A DNA stretch of 64,000 bases from a virus. Both the position numbers and the translations under genes were made by a program. The stretch spans positions 1 through 64,000 of IMG/VR virus record IMGVR_UViG_3300037468_000183. The stretch is one strand, 5' to 3'. Every line of letters begins with the position of its first letter. The stretch's first letter is position 1. This document shows positions 9,349 to 18,238 of this stretch, piece by piece. The notes under the pieces were generated by a model. It saw nothing but the letters and a program-made list of their open reading frames with translations, had not been told where the DNA came from and did no database searches.

Positions 9349-10140
9349 ATGCTACATTCACGTTGGGTCAACGGCAATCTCGCCTTCTGGGATACGCAGC
9401 AGTGTCGCATCATCGACGCCGTGGGGGCGGGAGTGGTCAAGTACCTCAACCACTTCACAGACCTACCGCTCGATAATGCGACCTGGTTCCCGGATGATTG
9501 GAACACCTTCGCCACGAATGCCGGGGCGGATATCGTTGCGCAGCCGATCAGTGTGCCGGGCGGTGTCTTGCAGCTCTCGACGGGCGCGGCAGCTACCGAC
9601 AATGACGAGACCTACATCCAACTCGGCGGTTCGGCTTGTGTCACCAATGCGCCGTTCGTAATCGCGGGCGCGGCGGGCGTTGCGAACGCTTCTCCGCTGT
9701 ACTTCGGGGCGCGCGTCAAGGCGCTGGAAGTGGCGGACGGCGGGTGGTTCGTGGGTCTGGCTGAGGAAGGCGCGGCGGTCACGCTGTTCATGGCGGCCAA
9801 CTCGGCGGTCTTGGCGGCGAAAGACCACATCGGCTTCAACATCCTGACGGCCTCACCAGCCGCCTGGAATATCACGTGGAAACGCGGCGCGGGCGCGGTA
9901 CAAACTGCGGCCGCCGTCGCTGTCAACGCGGGCGATTGGCATACGTTCGAGTTCTGGTATGACGGCGCAACCACCGTCACGTTCTGGATTGACGGTGTGC
10001 TGAGTGCGACCACCGCGTTGACGACAGCCGGGACATTCCCCTACGCTGAGGAAATGGGGCCGATTCTGGGTGTCAAGACCGGCGAGAACGTGCTGAAGCG
10101 GTTGCAAGTCGATTGGCTGCGCGTGGTGCAGTTCAGCTAG
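9349..10140 (+). CDS. Concanavalin/laminin-G-like beta-sandwich protein, second copy
   Basis: 263 residues starting 9 bp after the previous stop, with AGGAGGCGGAT ahead of the ATG. It repeats the whole architecture of the preceding gene, including TNAPFVIAGAAGVA, the FEFWYDGATTVTFWIDG segment and the closing KRLQVDWLRVVQF. With the 7462/8006 pair this makes two consecutive duplicated gene pairs after the capsid gene. Function inferred as virion surface binding. Confidence 0.75.
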   Translation: MLHSRWVNGNLAFWDTQQCRIIDAVGAGVVKYLNHFTDLPLDNATWFPDDWNTFATNAGADIVAQPISVPGGVLQLSTGAAATDNDETYIQLGGSACVTNAPFVIAGAAGVANASPLYFGARVKALEVADGGWFVGLAEEGAAVTLFMAANSAVLAAKDHIGFNILTASPAAWNITWKRGAGAVQTAAAVAVNAGDWHTFEFWYDGATTVTFWIDGVLSATTALTTAGTFPYAEEMGPILGVKTGENVLKRLQVDWLRVVQFS

Positions 10141-10151
10141 ACGGAGGAACT

Positions 10152-10493
10152 ATGGCAAAGAAAGCTGAGGAGCGCGAGGAACCGCAGGCAGAGCCGTATT
10201 GGCCCGTCGCGGCCTGTGAGATTCCAGCCGGCGACGTGGTTATCAAGCTGGCTCCGGCAGATGGGCCAATCGCGCTGGTCATCGGTTCACCGGCCCGCGT
10301 CGCCAACCGGCACGCCCTGGACGCACGCTGTACGGTGCAATGGTTGCCACTGCTAGATAACGGACGCTTCACCGTGCAACTGGTCAGCGGCAAAGTTGCG
10401 GGCGGCCAGGTGCTACACGCCGGTAAGACGGTTGGCTTTGCGCTGAAGCATGGTGAAACGGTAGAGTGCCTCCTACCGGTGGCAGGCGAGTAA
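10152..10493 (+). CDS. Small structural-region protein
   Basis: 113 residues from an ATG behind ACGGAGGAACT. A charged N-terminal 15 residues (KKAEEREEPQAEP) lead into a small beta-rich domain. No family recognised. It sits between the head-surface genes and the head-tail connector and is probably a minor virion or assembly protein. Confidence 0.65.
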   Translation: MAKKAEEREEPQAEPYWPVAACEIPAGDVVIKLAPADGPIALVIGSPARVANRHALDARCTVQWLPLLDNGRFTVQLVSGKVAGGQVLHAGKTVGFALKHGETVECLLPVAGE

Positions 10494-10537
10494 CAGCACG
10501 GGGGACGGTTTGACCGCCGTCCCCGAATGAGCGCAAC

Positions 10538-11440
10538 ATGGCAAACGAGCTACAGGCGCACGGCACCACCGGTCAGACTGTCTACTGCGTGCTGCGGAAA
10601 ATGAGCAGCAGCGGCAAAGTTTGGAACGGCAGTACTTTCGTACCGCTCAGTACCGGCGATTGGACGGGCTACGCGCTGACCATGACCGAGTCGGGCAGCA
10701 CCGGCACGTATCGGGCATCGATGCCCGCGGTGACGGCGGGGTTGTATCACTTCACGGCCTACATCCGGGCCACTGGCACGCCACTCGTCAGCGATGTGCA
10801 ACTCGACGCCGACGAATATACCTGGGCCGGCACCAGTACCATCGCGTTGACCAACCTCACGCGCTACGCGACCGCGGCGGAACTCAAGAACCGCATCGGT
10901 ATCCGGGATATGCTGGACGATACGATCTTAGGCCAGGTGCTCGACGCCGTGAGTCGGGGTATTGATAACTACTGCGGACGCTCCTTCTACGCGTCGGCGG
11001 CGGGCGTGGTGCGCTACTACACGCCACTCTCCGCCGAGATGGTCTTGATCGATGACTGTATCGCGCTGAGCGCCGTCGCGACCGACGACAACGCCGACCG
11101 CACGTATGCCACGACCTGGGCCACGACGGACTACGATCTGCTGCCGGAGAATGCCGCAGCCAACGGCGCGCCGTATGACACCATCGCCACGACACCGCTC
11201 GCCGCTTACCGCTTCCCATCATGGCGGCGGTCACTGAAGCTGACGGGCGCGTGGGGTTGGCCCGCCGTGCCCGATCCGGTACACGAAGCCTGTCTGATTC
11301 AGGGTTCGCGTGTGTTCAAGCGCAAAGATGCGCCGTTCGGTATCTCCGGCACGCCAGAGATGGGACAAATGCGCCTGGGGCGGCTTGACCCGGATGTGCT
11401 GTGGATGCTGGAAACCTATCGCAAACTGGTAGTGGCCTGA
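10538..11440 (+). CDS. Head-tail connector protein with N-terminal beta domain
   Basis: 300 residues in two parts. Residues ~110-300 look like the gp6-type head-tail connector of HK97-like phages: ATAAELKNRIGI, DDTILGQVLDAVSRGIDNYCGR, a beta middle and a C-terminal LKLTGAWGWPAVPDPV-EAC helix. It forms the ring below the portal. Residues 1-105 are an extra beta domain (GYALTMTESGSTGTYRASMP) of the sort usually seen on fibre proteins, so this is a fusion. The last base overlaps the next ATG. Confidence 0.82.
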   Translation: MANELQAHGTTGQTVYCVLRKMSSSGKVWNGSTFVPLSTGDWTGYALTMTESGSTGTYRASMPAVTAGLYHFTAYIRATGTPLVSDVQLDADEYTWAGTSTIALTNLTRYATAAELKNRIGIRDMLDDTILGQVLDAVSRGIDNYCGRSFYASAAGVVRYYTPLSAEMVLIDDCIALSAVATDDNADRTYATTWATTDYDLLPENAAANGAPYDTIATTPLAAYRFPSWRRSLKLTGAWGWPAVPDPVHEACLIQGSRVFKRKDAPFGISGTPEMGQMRLGRLDPDVLWMLETYRKLVVA

Positions 11441-11913
11441 TGGAAATCACAATCAACGCGACGGGCATCACCGAGGCGCTGGCGGCGGTCGATCCAAAGA
11501 AAGCGTACATGATTATCGATTTGTGGTATCTGCGTTCGACTGACTACGCCAAGCGCGAGCTACAAACACGTTCGCCAGCCAGACTCAGGCGCAAGGTGCG
11601 CGTGTTGTTCGACGGTTACAAACCGCACCGTTGGGCGCGTGTCTTCGTCAAGTCGCCGTTGGCGCATCTGCTCGAAGGTGGCACCGGGTCTAGGGGCGTG
11701 TCCCCCTTCAAGCACGTCGGCAGACATTGGCCGAGCACGAAGGGCATCATGGAGGCGACGGGCCTGCCCAAGCCGGAGGCTTTTCTAGTGGCACGCAGCA
11801 TCGGCTTGCGCGGTGGCAATCCACCCAAGCCGTTCCTGCAGCCGACCTGGAATGTGGTTATGCCGCGCATCAGTGAGATGGCGGAGCAGGCGGCGGCGGA
11901 GGTGCTGCGATGA
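11440..11913 (+). CDS. HK97 gp10-like tail completion / head-tail joining protein
   Basis: 157 residues. The segment KSPLAHLLEGGTG followed by KPFLQPTWN and a C-terminal amphipathic helix (EMAEQAAAEVLR) is characteristic of HK97-gp10-type morphogenesis proteins that close the head-tail interface. The gene begins on the last base of the connector gene and overlaps the next start by 4 bp, consistent with a tightly coupled joining cassette. Confidence 0.8.
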   Translation: MEITINATGITEALAAVDPKKAYMIIDLWYLRSTDYAKRELQTRSPARLRRKVRVLFDGYKPHRWARVFVKSPLAHLLEGGTGSRGVSPFKHVGRHWPSTKGIMEATGLPKPEAFLVARSIGLRGGNPPKPFLQPTWNVVMPRISEMAEQAAAEVLR

Positions 11914-12332
11914 CGCTGGCAACTCTGGCAACCATCATCGCCGGCATTCAAGACGAGGTGCTGACGCTGTCCGATATCCGGCTCGCGCCCGACGTGCCAC
12001 CGGAGCAGATCGCGGGCGGCGGCGTGTTCGCCGTGGTCTATCCGGCATCCGGGCGCTTCGAGCAAACCACCTCCGATGATCGGGGGCAGGGCGAGCACAC
12101 GTTGCACCTGATGGTAGCAACACCACAGGTCAACCTGCGTTCGGATTGGGCGCGCATCATCGGCTTCGGCACGACAGTTCCCAACGCCATCCTGCACGGC
12201 GCGACGTTGGGCGGCGCCATCCTGCAATCCAACCAAATCCGCTACACGTTCGGGCCGCTGGAATGGGGCGGGCAACAGATGTTTGGCTGGCTGTTTGAGA
12301 TCGACGTGTTGACAGTCGGTCTGATTACGTAG
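11910..12332 (+). CDS. Tail completion / tail terminator protein
   Basis: 140 residues, ATG overlapping the preceding stop (ATGA). Position after the gp10-like protein and immediately before the tail-tube pair is where the tail terminator is expected, and the size fits. The sequence is alternating beta/alpha with a C-terminal FGWLFEIDVLTVG strand. The assignment is by synteny; no catalytic motifs are expected. Confidence 0.65.
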   Translation: MTLATLATIIAGIQDEVLTLSDIRLAPDVPPEQIAGGGVFAVVYPASGRFEQTTSDDRGQGEHTLHLMVATPQVNLRSDWARIIGFGTTVPNAILHGATLGGAILQSNQIRYTFGPLEWGGQQMFGWLFEIDVLTVGLIT

Positions 12333-12343
12333 GAGGAAGATTC

Positions 12344-12775
12344 ATGGCACACACAGTTTTTACCGGCAAAAGCGCGACCACCGTCGTCTCCGTGGCATCA
12401 GGAGCCGTGACGGGCTGGCGCGAAGTCACCATCGAGGAAAACGGGCGTCCGGTCGCTGAGGCGATGGACATCACGAAGGCCGGCGATCTGCTCTATACCT
12501 ACATGGACGATCCGCTCGGCGGCAAGGGCCAGCCGTCCTGCAAGATCACGGTTTCGGGCCTGCTCAGCCGGTCGGATAAATCCGATTCCGGCAAACTCAC
12601 CGGCACGGCCAAAGGCGCGACCGTTACCGTAGTCGTGACGACCGCGGCCGGTGGTGACACCTTCACCATGACGAACGGGCGCTATACCTCGCTCGACACG
12701 CCGCACGGTGTCGGAGAGGTGGTGCCTTATACCGCAGTTTTCGACAAGGCGGCCACAACCGGCGTTTGGTCATAG
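12344..12775 (+). CDS. Major tail tube-like protein, first copy
   Basis: 143 residues, ATG after TAGGAGGAAGATTC. A small beta-rich protein with GWREVTIEENGRPV, YTYMDDPLGGKGQP-CKITVSG and TAVFDK. It is paralogous to the next gene, sharing DPLGGKG-P and the tube-like beta pattern. Tail tube protein stacks as hexamers to form the tail shaft. Position between tail completion and tail chaperone genes supports this. Which of the two copies is the main tube subunit cannot be decided from sequence. Confidence 0.72.
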   Translation: MAHTVFTGKSATTVVSVASGAVTGWREVTIEENGRPVAEAMDITKAGDLLYTYMDDPLGGKGQPSCKITVSGLLSRSDKSDSGKLTGTAKGATVTVVVTTAAGGDTFTMTNGRYTSLDTPHGVGEVVPYTAVFDKAATTGVWS

Positions 12776-12787
12776 GAGTGATGCGCA

Positions 12788-13225
12788 ATGGCTCAAGTTG
12801 AGTTTACAGGCCAGAAGATGACGGCTACCGCGGGCATCATCACGCTTGAAGGTGTCACGCGCATAGTCATCAACGACGTTGGCGCGCCCGTCCCCGAAGC
12901 GTTCGACGTGACGGTGGTGGCGGATGGCACTTACACCTTTCTCGAAGACCCGCTCGGCGGCAAAGGCGCGCCGAAGGCCACTGTCACCGTCACCTGCCAG
13001 GCATCGACGGCAAGCCTGGCAGACGGCAAGGCGGCTTCCGTGGCGTTCAACACACCCGCTGCGTTTCTCGTTGAGTCGGGCCAGACACCCACCGACAACA
13101 CCTGGGCGCACACTACCACTGAGTTAGTCAAGCGCGTGACCAAGATCACCTGGGGCGCACCAGTGGCAACCGTGGAGTTGACCTTCCAAGCCAATACCTG
13201 CGGCACCTGGGGGTCACACGCATGA
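12788..13225 (+). CDS. Major tail tube-like protein, second copy
   Basis: 145 residues, paralogue of the preceding protein (VRIVINDVGAPV-E-FDVT, YTFLEDPLGGKGAPKATVTV). It may be a tube subunit or a tube decoration. The ATG is preceded by GGAGTGATGCGCA. Its stop overlaps the next gene start by 4 bp, coupling it to the tail assembly chaperone. Confidence 0.72.
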   Translation: MAQVEFTGQKMTATAGIITLEGVTRIVINDVGAPVPEAFDVTVVADGTYTFLEDPLGGKGAPKATVTVTCQASTASLADGKAASVAFNTPAAFLVESGQTPTDNTWAHTTTELVKRVTKITWGAPVATVELTFQANTCGTWGSHA

Positions 13226-13506
13226 GCGCCGTCACGTATCACGCCGACGCGCCGCGCAAGGACTGGGTGGAGCTTGCGGGAGTCGCACAACTGCCGATGC
13301 GCGAGCTCGTCAAGATGGACGCCGATTCGACAACGGGCTATGAGTTCGCTAAGTCCGTGACGCTCGACGGCATGTTCTTCGACCAGGCGGGTGAACCCGT
13401 GGACTGGCGCAATGACTTTTTGGCGCTGACTGTGCAACAATGGGACTGGTGGCGGGGTCGCATCTGGCGGGCGGCGCGTGAGGAAATTATCGACCCGGAA
13501 GCCTAG
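13222..13506 (+). CDS. Tail assembly chaperone, short form (gpG-like)
   Basis: 94 residues between the tube genes and the tape measure, the place of the gpG-type chaperone that coats the tape measure during tail assembly. Landmarks are VELAGVAQLPMRELVKMDADST and a Trp-rich C-terminus WDWWRGRIWRAAREE. Directly past its stop the -1 frame stays open up to the tape measure start, so a longer frameshifted form is likely. Family assignment is by position, size and this arrangement. Confidence 0.7.
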   Translation: MSAVTYHADAPRKDWVELAGVAQLPMRELVKMDADSTTGYEFAKSVTLDGMFFDQAGEPVDWRNDFLALTVQQWDWWRGRIWRAAREEIIDPEA

Positions 13507-13706
13507 AGGCGCTGTATGCAACGTGCCAGGGGTGGCAGGATACAGCGCCGGTGGTAGCGGTGCGCTTGTTCGAGCGGGCGCGCTTTGTGGCCGAGCATCC
13601 GGGCTGGACGTATCGCGACTACGACGATGCGGCGGCCTCTGATATCCTCTTTGACCGGGAGTATCGCGCCATGATCCAACCGATCCCCAAGAGCAACAAT
13701 GGCTAA
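13482..13706 (+). CDS. Tail chaperone extension reached by -1 frameshift (gpGT-like)
   Basis: An open frame that begins after a TGA at 13479-13481 and ends at TAA 13704-13706, overlapping the tape measure start by 8 bp. It encodes about 70 residues with protein-like composition (VAVRLFERARFVAEHPGWTYRD) but has no ATG and no good ribosome site; GTG at 13551 is the only plausible independent start. It is in the -1 frame of the chaperone gene. The overlap region 13482-13503 lacks a classical A/T slippery heptamer; the best candidate is the C-CCG-GAA stretch at 13494-13500. Confidence 0.6.
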   Translation, partial: GNYRPGSLEALYATCQGWQDTAPVVAVRLFERARFVAEHPGWTYRDYDDAAASDILFDREYRAMIQPIPKSNNG

Positions 13707-16149
13707 CGTCAACCTCGACCTGAAAGCCAGCGACAATGCCTCGCGCGCGATGCAGATGGTCTCCGAGCGCCTGGTGCAACTGCGCACGGAGATTGACGCG
13801 CTGCGCGCCAAAGGCACGATCAATCTGACCGTGGCCGATGCCGGCAACCTGAACCGCCTGACCGCCGAGGCTACGCGCCTGGAGCGGGCGCTGCACACTA
13901 CCGGGGCCACGGGCACGGCGGTCGCGGGCCAGATGAGCGGCGCGTTCAGGGGTCTCGATGGCGTGCTCAGCAACCTGGGTTTGGGCGGCCTGGGGATGAT
14001 TGGCAGCGCGGCGGGCCTGGGCGCGGTGGCGATTGGTGTCGGAAAACTCACGCTTGATTTGACCAAGCTCGGAGAGGAAAGCGCGCAACTGGAAGCGCGC
14101 TTCAACGCGTTCGCGGGCGGGGCGGCGCAAGGCGCGGCCAATCTGCAATTGATGAGCACGGCCGTCGCGGGCGTTATCACGCGCGATGACCAGATGATTG
14201 CGCTGAACAAACTCATGGCTTCCGGCTTGACCGACACGGCGCAGGAAGCCGCCAAAGTTGCTGAGGCGGCGGTATGGCTCGGCAGCGCCACCGCGCAGCC
14301 GCTGGATCGCATCGAAGCTCTGACCAATGCCCTGTTGAGTGGCCGCACGAAGGGGCTAGTCCCTTACGGCATCGACATGGACAAGCTCAAAGGCCGCATG
14401 GCGGAGTTGCAGGCGGCCAATGGCAGCTTGACGGCCAGCCAGGCCACGTTGAATGCGTTCATGGAACAGGCCGGGCCGCTGATGCGCAAGGTCCAGGATG
14501 AGGGCGGCCTTGCCGCGACCTCGACGCAAAAGCTCGCCGTCGCGTGGGGCGATCTCAAGGATCAGATGGGCAGTGTGATTGCGCCCCGCATCACGCCGAT
14601 CATCGAAGGCACTGCGCAGACCATTGCGTCTATCGGCAATGTCGGCCCGTATCTGGAGAAACAGCGCGCCACCGCTGCGGCTACAGCGGCCCTGAACGAT
14701 TATAAGTTGGCCGTGCAGAATACGGCAATGGCCGAGCAGCTTTTGGCCGAGGCGCAACGTACCGGCTTCGGTACGGGGGCGGAGCAACAGGCGCTTGACA
14801 TCGCACGCGCCAATGAGGAAGCGGCGGCCCGCAGCGTGCGCGCTTGGGAAGCCGTCGGCAAAGCCGGTCTAGGCGAAATCAATGTCGGCATGACGGATGA
14901 GGGCCGGAAGGCGGTCGCGACCTGGGGCAAGGCCGGCGCAGATGCCGCCTCCGGTTTCGCCAATGCCTTCAATCTCGGCCTGGGCGGATTGCCCGGCTCG
15001 ATGGACATTGTAGCGCAGAGCGCCGCGGCGCGTATGGGCGCGGCCTTCAAGGGCTTCGACTTCACCAAGTTCGTAGACTTCCAGAAGGCGCAAGCTGGCT
15101 TCAACCTCTCGCCTATCGGCTCCGCACCGCAGTTCGATCTACAGCGCGCGGCGCCCGCCGAAGGCTTGGCCTATCTGCAAAATTACAACAAAATCGCAGA
15201 GTCCGCGATTCAGAATCTAACCGGTTTTCGCGAAGATGCGACCTCTGCCGATCTTGATACGCAGTCCAGAATGGCGAAGGAGGCCAGCGCTGCCTGGCGG
15301 GAAGCTGCCGCGTCAACCGAGCGCCGCTGGACAGCCGCAGCTAACGTGCTGATGAGCATTACTGGTGTGCCGGGCGGCGCGCCATCGGCAGTTACGCAAA
15401 CCGATGTAGACCTATCGAAAGCGGGACTGTACCAGAACAAGCCGGATGAGTACTTGCGGCGCTTGCGTGATGAAGTCGCTCAGGGCAAGGACATCTACCC
15501 GCAGGTCTCGGTCGAGGATGCCGCGGCGCGTATGGGCATCTCTGGCGGTGTCGATCCAAAGGCGATTCTCGCGCTGTTTGAAAAACAGTGGGCCAGCGGT
15601 GAGTTATTCGCCAACAAGGGCAATCTCGATCTGATCGACAAGGACGCCGTCGCGCGTGAACTCGCCAGCAAACAGGCGGCGGCACAGGGCATCGCAAATG
15701 TGCAGGGTGCCTTCGGCGTGCCCCTCGAGGGCATGAAGGGCCAAACCGATCTGATCAATGCGATTCAGGGACTCATCAATCGTCTGCCTGCGGTGATACC
15801 GGGTGCGAATGCCTTACCTGGCGCAGCCGTGCCGCCGGCGGGCGGTGACCTCGCCAAGCCGGGAGCCGGGGCTATTGCTGCGATGGCGCTCAATGCGCAG
15901 ATCATCAATATCAGCGCGGCGACGGCCAGCATCACAGCGGGCACGCTCGCGGCACCTGCGGGGCCAAGCGCCACGGCGCAAGCGGTCAACATCACGATTG
16001 CCGCAGGCGGCGTGCTGATCGGCGGCGACACGTCTACCGGCGCGGAAACGCGTCTGAGGGATTGGCTCATCGAAGCCTTCAGGGGCTTCGCACAATCTGA
16101 GCAGCGGCGCGCACCGTCTGCGCCAGCGTTTATGCCGGGCAATCCATAG
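13699..16149 (+). CDS. Tail tape measure protein
   Basis: 816 residues, the longest gene of the tail core. It starts VNLDLKASDNASRAM, a common tape-measure opening, continues in long heptad-like helices, and has an apolar Gly/Ala-rich segment (GLGGLGMIGSAAGLGAVAIGVGK is part of it) around residues 85-115. The middle (~residues 125-330) resembles the tape-measure domain with a NKLMASGLTDTAQEAAKVAE-type repeat. It fixes tail length and is ejected with DNA. At this length a tail of roughly 120 nm is expected by the usual proportionality. No lysozyme or peptidase domain is visible. Confidence 0.9.
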   Translation: MANVNLDLKASDNASRAMQMVSERLVQLRTEIDALRAKGTINLTVADAGNLNRLTAEATRLERALHTTGATGTAVAGQMSGAFRGLDGVLSNLGLGGLGMIGSAAGLGAVAIGVGKLTLDLTKLGEESAQLEARFNAFAGGAAQGAANLQLMSTAVAGVITRDDQMIALNKLMASGLTDTAQEAAKVAEAAVWLGSATAQPLDRIEALTNALLSGRTKGLVPYGIDMDKLKGRMAELQAANGSLTASQATLNAFMEQAGPLMRKVQDEGGLAATSTQKLAVAWGDLKDQMGSVIAPRITPIIEGTAQTIASIGNVGPYLEKQRATAAATAALNDYKLAVQNTAMAEQLLAEAQRTGFGTGAEQQALDIARANEEAAARSVRAWEAVGKAGLGEINVGMTDEGRKAVATWGKAGADAASGFANAFNLGLGGLPGSMDIVAQSAAARMGAAFKGFDFTKFVDFQKAQAGFNLSPIGSAPQFDLQRAAPAEGLAYLQNYNKIAESAIQNLTGFREDATSADLDTQSRMAKEASAAWREAAASTERRWTAAANVLMSITGVPGGAPSAVTQTDVDLSKAGLYQNKPDEYLRRLRDEVAQGKDIYPQVSVEDAAARMGISGGVDPKAILALFEKQWASGELFANKGNLDLIDKDAVARELASKQAAAQGIANVQGAFGVPLEGMKGQTDLINAIQGLINRLPAVIPGANALPGAAVPPAGGDLAKPGAGAIAAMALNAQIINISAATASITAGTLAAPAGPSATAQAVNITIAAGGVLIGGDTSTGAETRLRDWLIEAFRGFAQSEQRRAPSAPAFMPGNP

Positions 16150-16157
16150 GGGTCAGT

Positions 16158-16496
16158 ATGCCAACAGGTTTTGGGGCAGTCGAGTTCGGCATCTTGGTAG
16201 CTTCGACCGGGGCGCGGCGTATCGATGCCGACGTAACTGAGATCAAAATTCCGGGCGGGCCGACCTATGTCGATATCGGCGGGCCGCGCGCGATCCATAT
16301 TTCGCTCGAGCTCTTTTTCGCCACCGGCTCGGTTTATGCCAGTCTGGAGGCGCTGGTGGGTACGCAGGCCACTTTGACCACCGAGATCGGCGCGATTGCC
16401 AACGCCTGTTTGGTCTCGCTGGCGCGCACCTGGTACAATGCGGGCGGCACGGGGCCGACGAAGGCCGCGGCCGAGTTCGTCATACCGAGCGCCTGA
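16158..16496 (+). CDS. Small tail protein after tape measure
   Basis: 112 residues, beta-rich with a short central helix (SVYASLEALVGTQATL). It lies between tape measure and hub genes, the place of distal-tail proteins. ATG has GGGGTCAGT upstream. No catalytic motif is visible. Role inferred from position only. Confidence 0.6.
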   Translation: MPTGFGAVEFGILVASTGARRIDADVTEIKIPGGPTYVDIGGPRAIHISLELFFATGSVYASLEALVGTQATLTTEIGAIANACLVSLARTWYNAGGTGPTKAAAEFVIPSA

Positions 16497-16498
16497 GT

Positions 16499-17647
16499 GT
16501 GACGACCTATCTGCGCCAGCCGATCTTGACCGTGAGCGTCAACGGCATTCCATTGTCGGAGGTCATCTCGGCTCGGTGTCAAATCGGCTATACACTGAGC
16601 ATCGCACAAGCTGAGGTCGAGTTACCGAGCTTGCCGGAGGGTCTTGTGCCTTTCGATACCGTCGAGGTGTTCATGGGCGCGACCGAGGCGACGATTGAAG
16701 TGCGCTTCACCGGCTACGTAACGCAGATCGAGAATGAGCTTTATCCGAAGGCGGTCAAGCTCACCTGCCGGGGCAACTTGCAGAAAGCCGAAACGTACGC
16801 GGCCATGACCGACGTAGACATGACGAGCTATGCCTACTATTTGATAAACGGCGGCACGTTCGGGCACACCGATGAAACGATGGTTAGCACGATCCTATAC
16901 ATTGTCGGTCTGACTACTGGCTACACGCCATCGGGTGAAACGCCATATACTGGTATCGGCGGTACAGGCACTATGCTAGGAAAAACGGTGCCGTTTGTCA
17001 ACACAGCGTTTACCTGGAATACCGGCGAAAGTGGACTGTCATTCATCCAAAAACTCGACAGCGTATGCCTGGGCTATTGTACTTTCGAGTTGGCCGATGG
17101 CTCAATCGTGCGCCAGCAAATCAGCGCCCTGCCCGCCGTCAGTGCATCGAAGACCTTCACTGAGCACGTGGACATTTACCGAGCGACAGCACTTGACACG
17201 ATCCTGGAAGCCAAGAACCGCATCAAAGTTTCTGGCTGGCAGCGCAACAATAACACCGATGCCGCCAAAAATGAGGCTACGGCGGATGCGGAAAATTACT
17301 GGTTCAACATCCTGTCCGGTTCCACGCAATGGTACGTGCAGCATAGTCTGTCAAGCGCGATGATTGAGGGCAGTCTAATTGATGGCGTTGACCCTGCGGG
17401 TCTGGAGTGCCAGGCGGTAGCAGATTGGCAATTGGCCGAGTTGAACGTCAGACGGTTGCGCGTGAACCTCACAACGCCTCGCGATGATAACATTGCGCCG
17501 GGTGCGACGATTGCGATAAACTCACCGACGCGCCTGGGCATCACGACGCAAAACTTTTGGGTGCAGGAAGTGGCCTGTGAGGTCAACCGCCAGAATCAGT
17601 TTGCACAAAATCTTGTGTGCCTGGGCGTCGTGCCGGAGCCTGCCTAA
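16499..17647 (+). CDS. Tail hub / baseplate protein (gpD-like)
   Basis: 382 residues from a GTG directly after the previous stop. The opening LRQPILTVSVNGIPLSEVISARCQ, followed by beta strands describing an offset coordinate domain (PFDTVEVFMGA, VRFTGYVTQIENELYPKAVKLTCRG), is characteristic of hub proteins of the late-control D/gp27 superfamily. It likely forms the trimeric hub joining tail tube and fibres. The last base overlaps the next ATG. Confidence 0.72.
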   Translation: MTTYLRQPILTVSVNGIPLSEVISARCQIGYTLSIAQAEVELPSLPEGLVPFDTVEVFMGATEATIEVRFTGYVTQIENELYPKAVKLTCRGNLQKAETYAAMTDVDMTSYAYYLINGGTFGHTDETMVSTILYIVGLTTGYTPSGETPYTGIGGTGTMLGKTVPFVNTAFTWNTGESGLSFIQKLDSVCLGYCTFELADGSIVRQQISALPAVSASKTFTEHVDIYRATALDTILEAKNRIKVSGWQRNNNTDAAKNEATADAENYWFNILSGSTQWYVQHSLSSAMIEGSLIDGVDPAGLECQAVADWQLAELNVRRLRVNLTTPRDDNIAPGATIAINSPTRLGITTQNFWVQEVACEVNRQNQFAQNLVCLGVVPEPA

Positions 17648-18237
17648 TGCCTGGCGATCCTGAACTGACTCAAGCCGTACAGGTTTTCCTGTCGCAGATG
17701 TGGCAGCACATCGACAACACGATTCGCGCCATGATCGGGCATCATCATCGGGAGCATGAGCCGGGCGGTAACGATCAAGTGCGCTTGCCCGTCTACGCCC
17801 TATCTGATGTACACTGGCTAAAAGACGCTTCCGGGGATCCACCCGACGATGGCGATACGCTCATCTATTATCGGCATAAGACCGACGGCGTAGCGAGCTA
17901 TGAGCGTGATGGCTGGTGGGAAATCGAGCCAGCTGGCAGGCACCAGGCGCATCTTGGTGTGATCCTGCCCGCCTCTGTGATCCCGCCAGGGCCGACGAAC
18001 ATCACCGGCAAATCGTTCTCTGTTCGTGGCGTACTGATTTCATCCGATGGCGCGTGTACTGGCACCCTGAGCTTTGGCGGCTCATACTCGTTTTCGTTTG
18101 GCGCGGCAGGCGGCTCGCAGTCATGGGACTTGGAGAACACTCCCGGCACATGGGGCGGCGGCAGTTCCATAAGCGTAACCTACCCTAACGATACGACCGC
18201 ATCATGGCTCACAGCAGATATTTGGTTGGCAGGCTAA
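17647..18237 (+). CDS. Baseplate/tail-tip protein with His-rich motif
   Basis: 196 residues. The N-terminal 60 residues are helical and contain IGHHHREHEPGGNDQV, a motif often found where a tail fibre attaches to the baseplate. The C-terminal ~100 residues form a Gly/Ser-rich beta domain (TLSFGGSYSFSFGAAGG). Probably a short fibre or adaptor. The assignment is by position and composition. Confidence 0.6.
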   Translation: MPGDPELTQAVQVFLSQMWQHIDNTIRAMIGHHHREHEPGGNDQVRLPVYALSDVHWLKDASGDPPDDGDTLIYYRHKTDGVASYERDGWWEIEPAGRHQAHLGVILPASVIPPGPTNITGKSFSVRGVLISSDGACTGTLSFGGSYSFSFGAAGGSQSWDLENTPGTWGGGSSISVTYPNDTTASWLTADIWLAG

Positions 18238-18238
18238 A

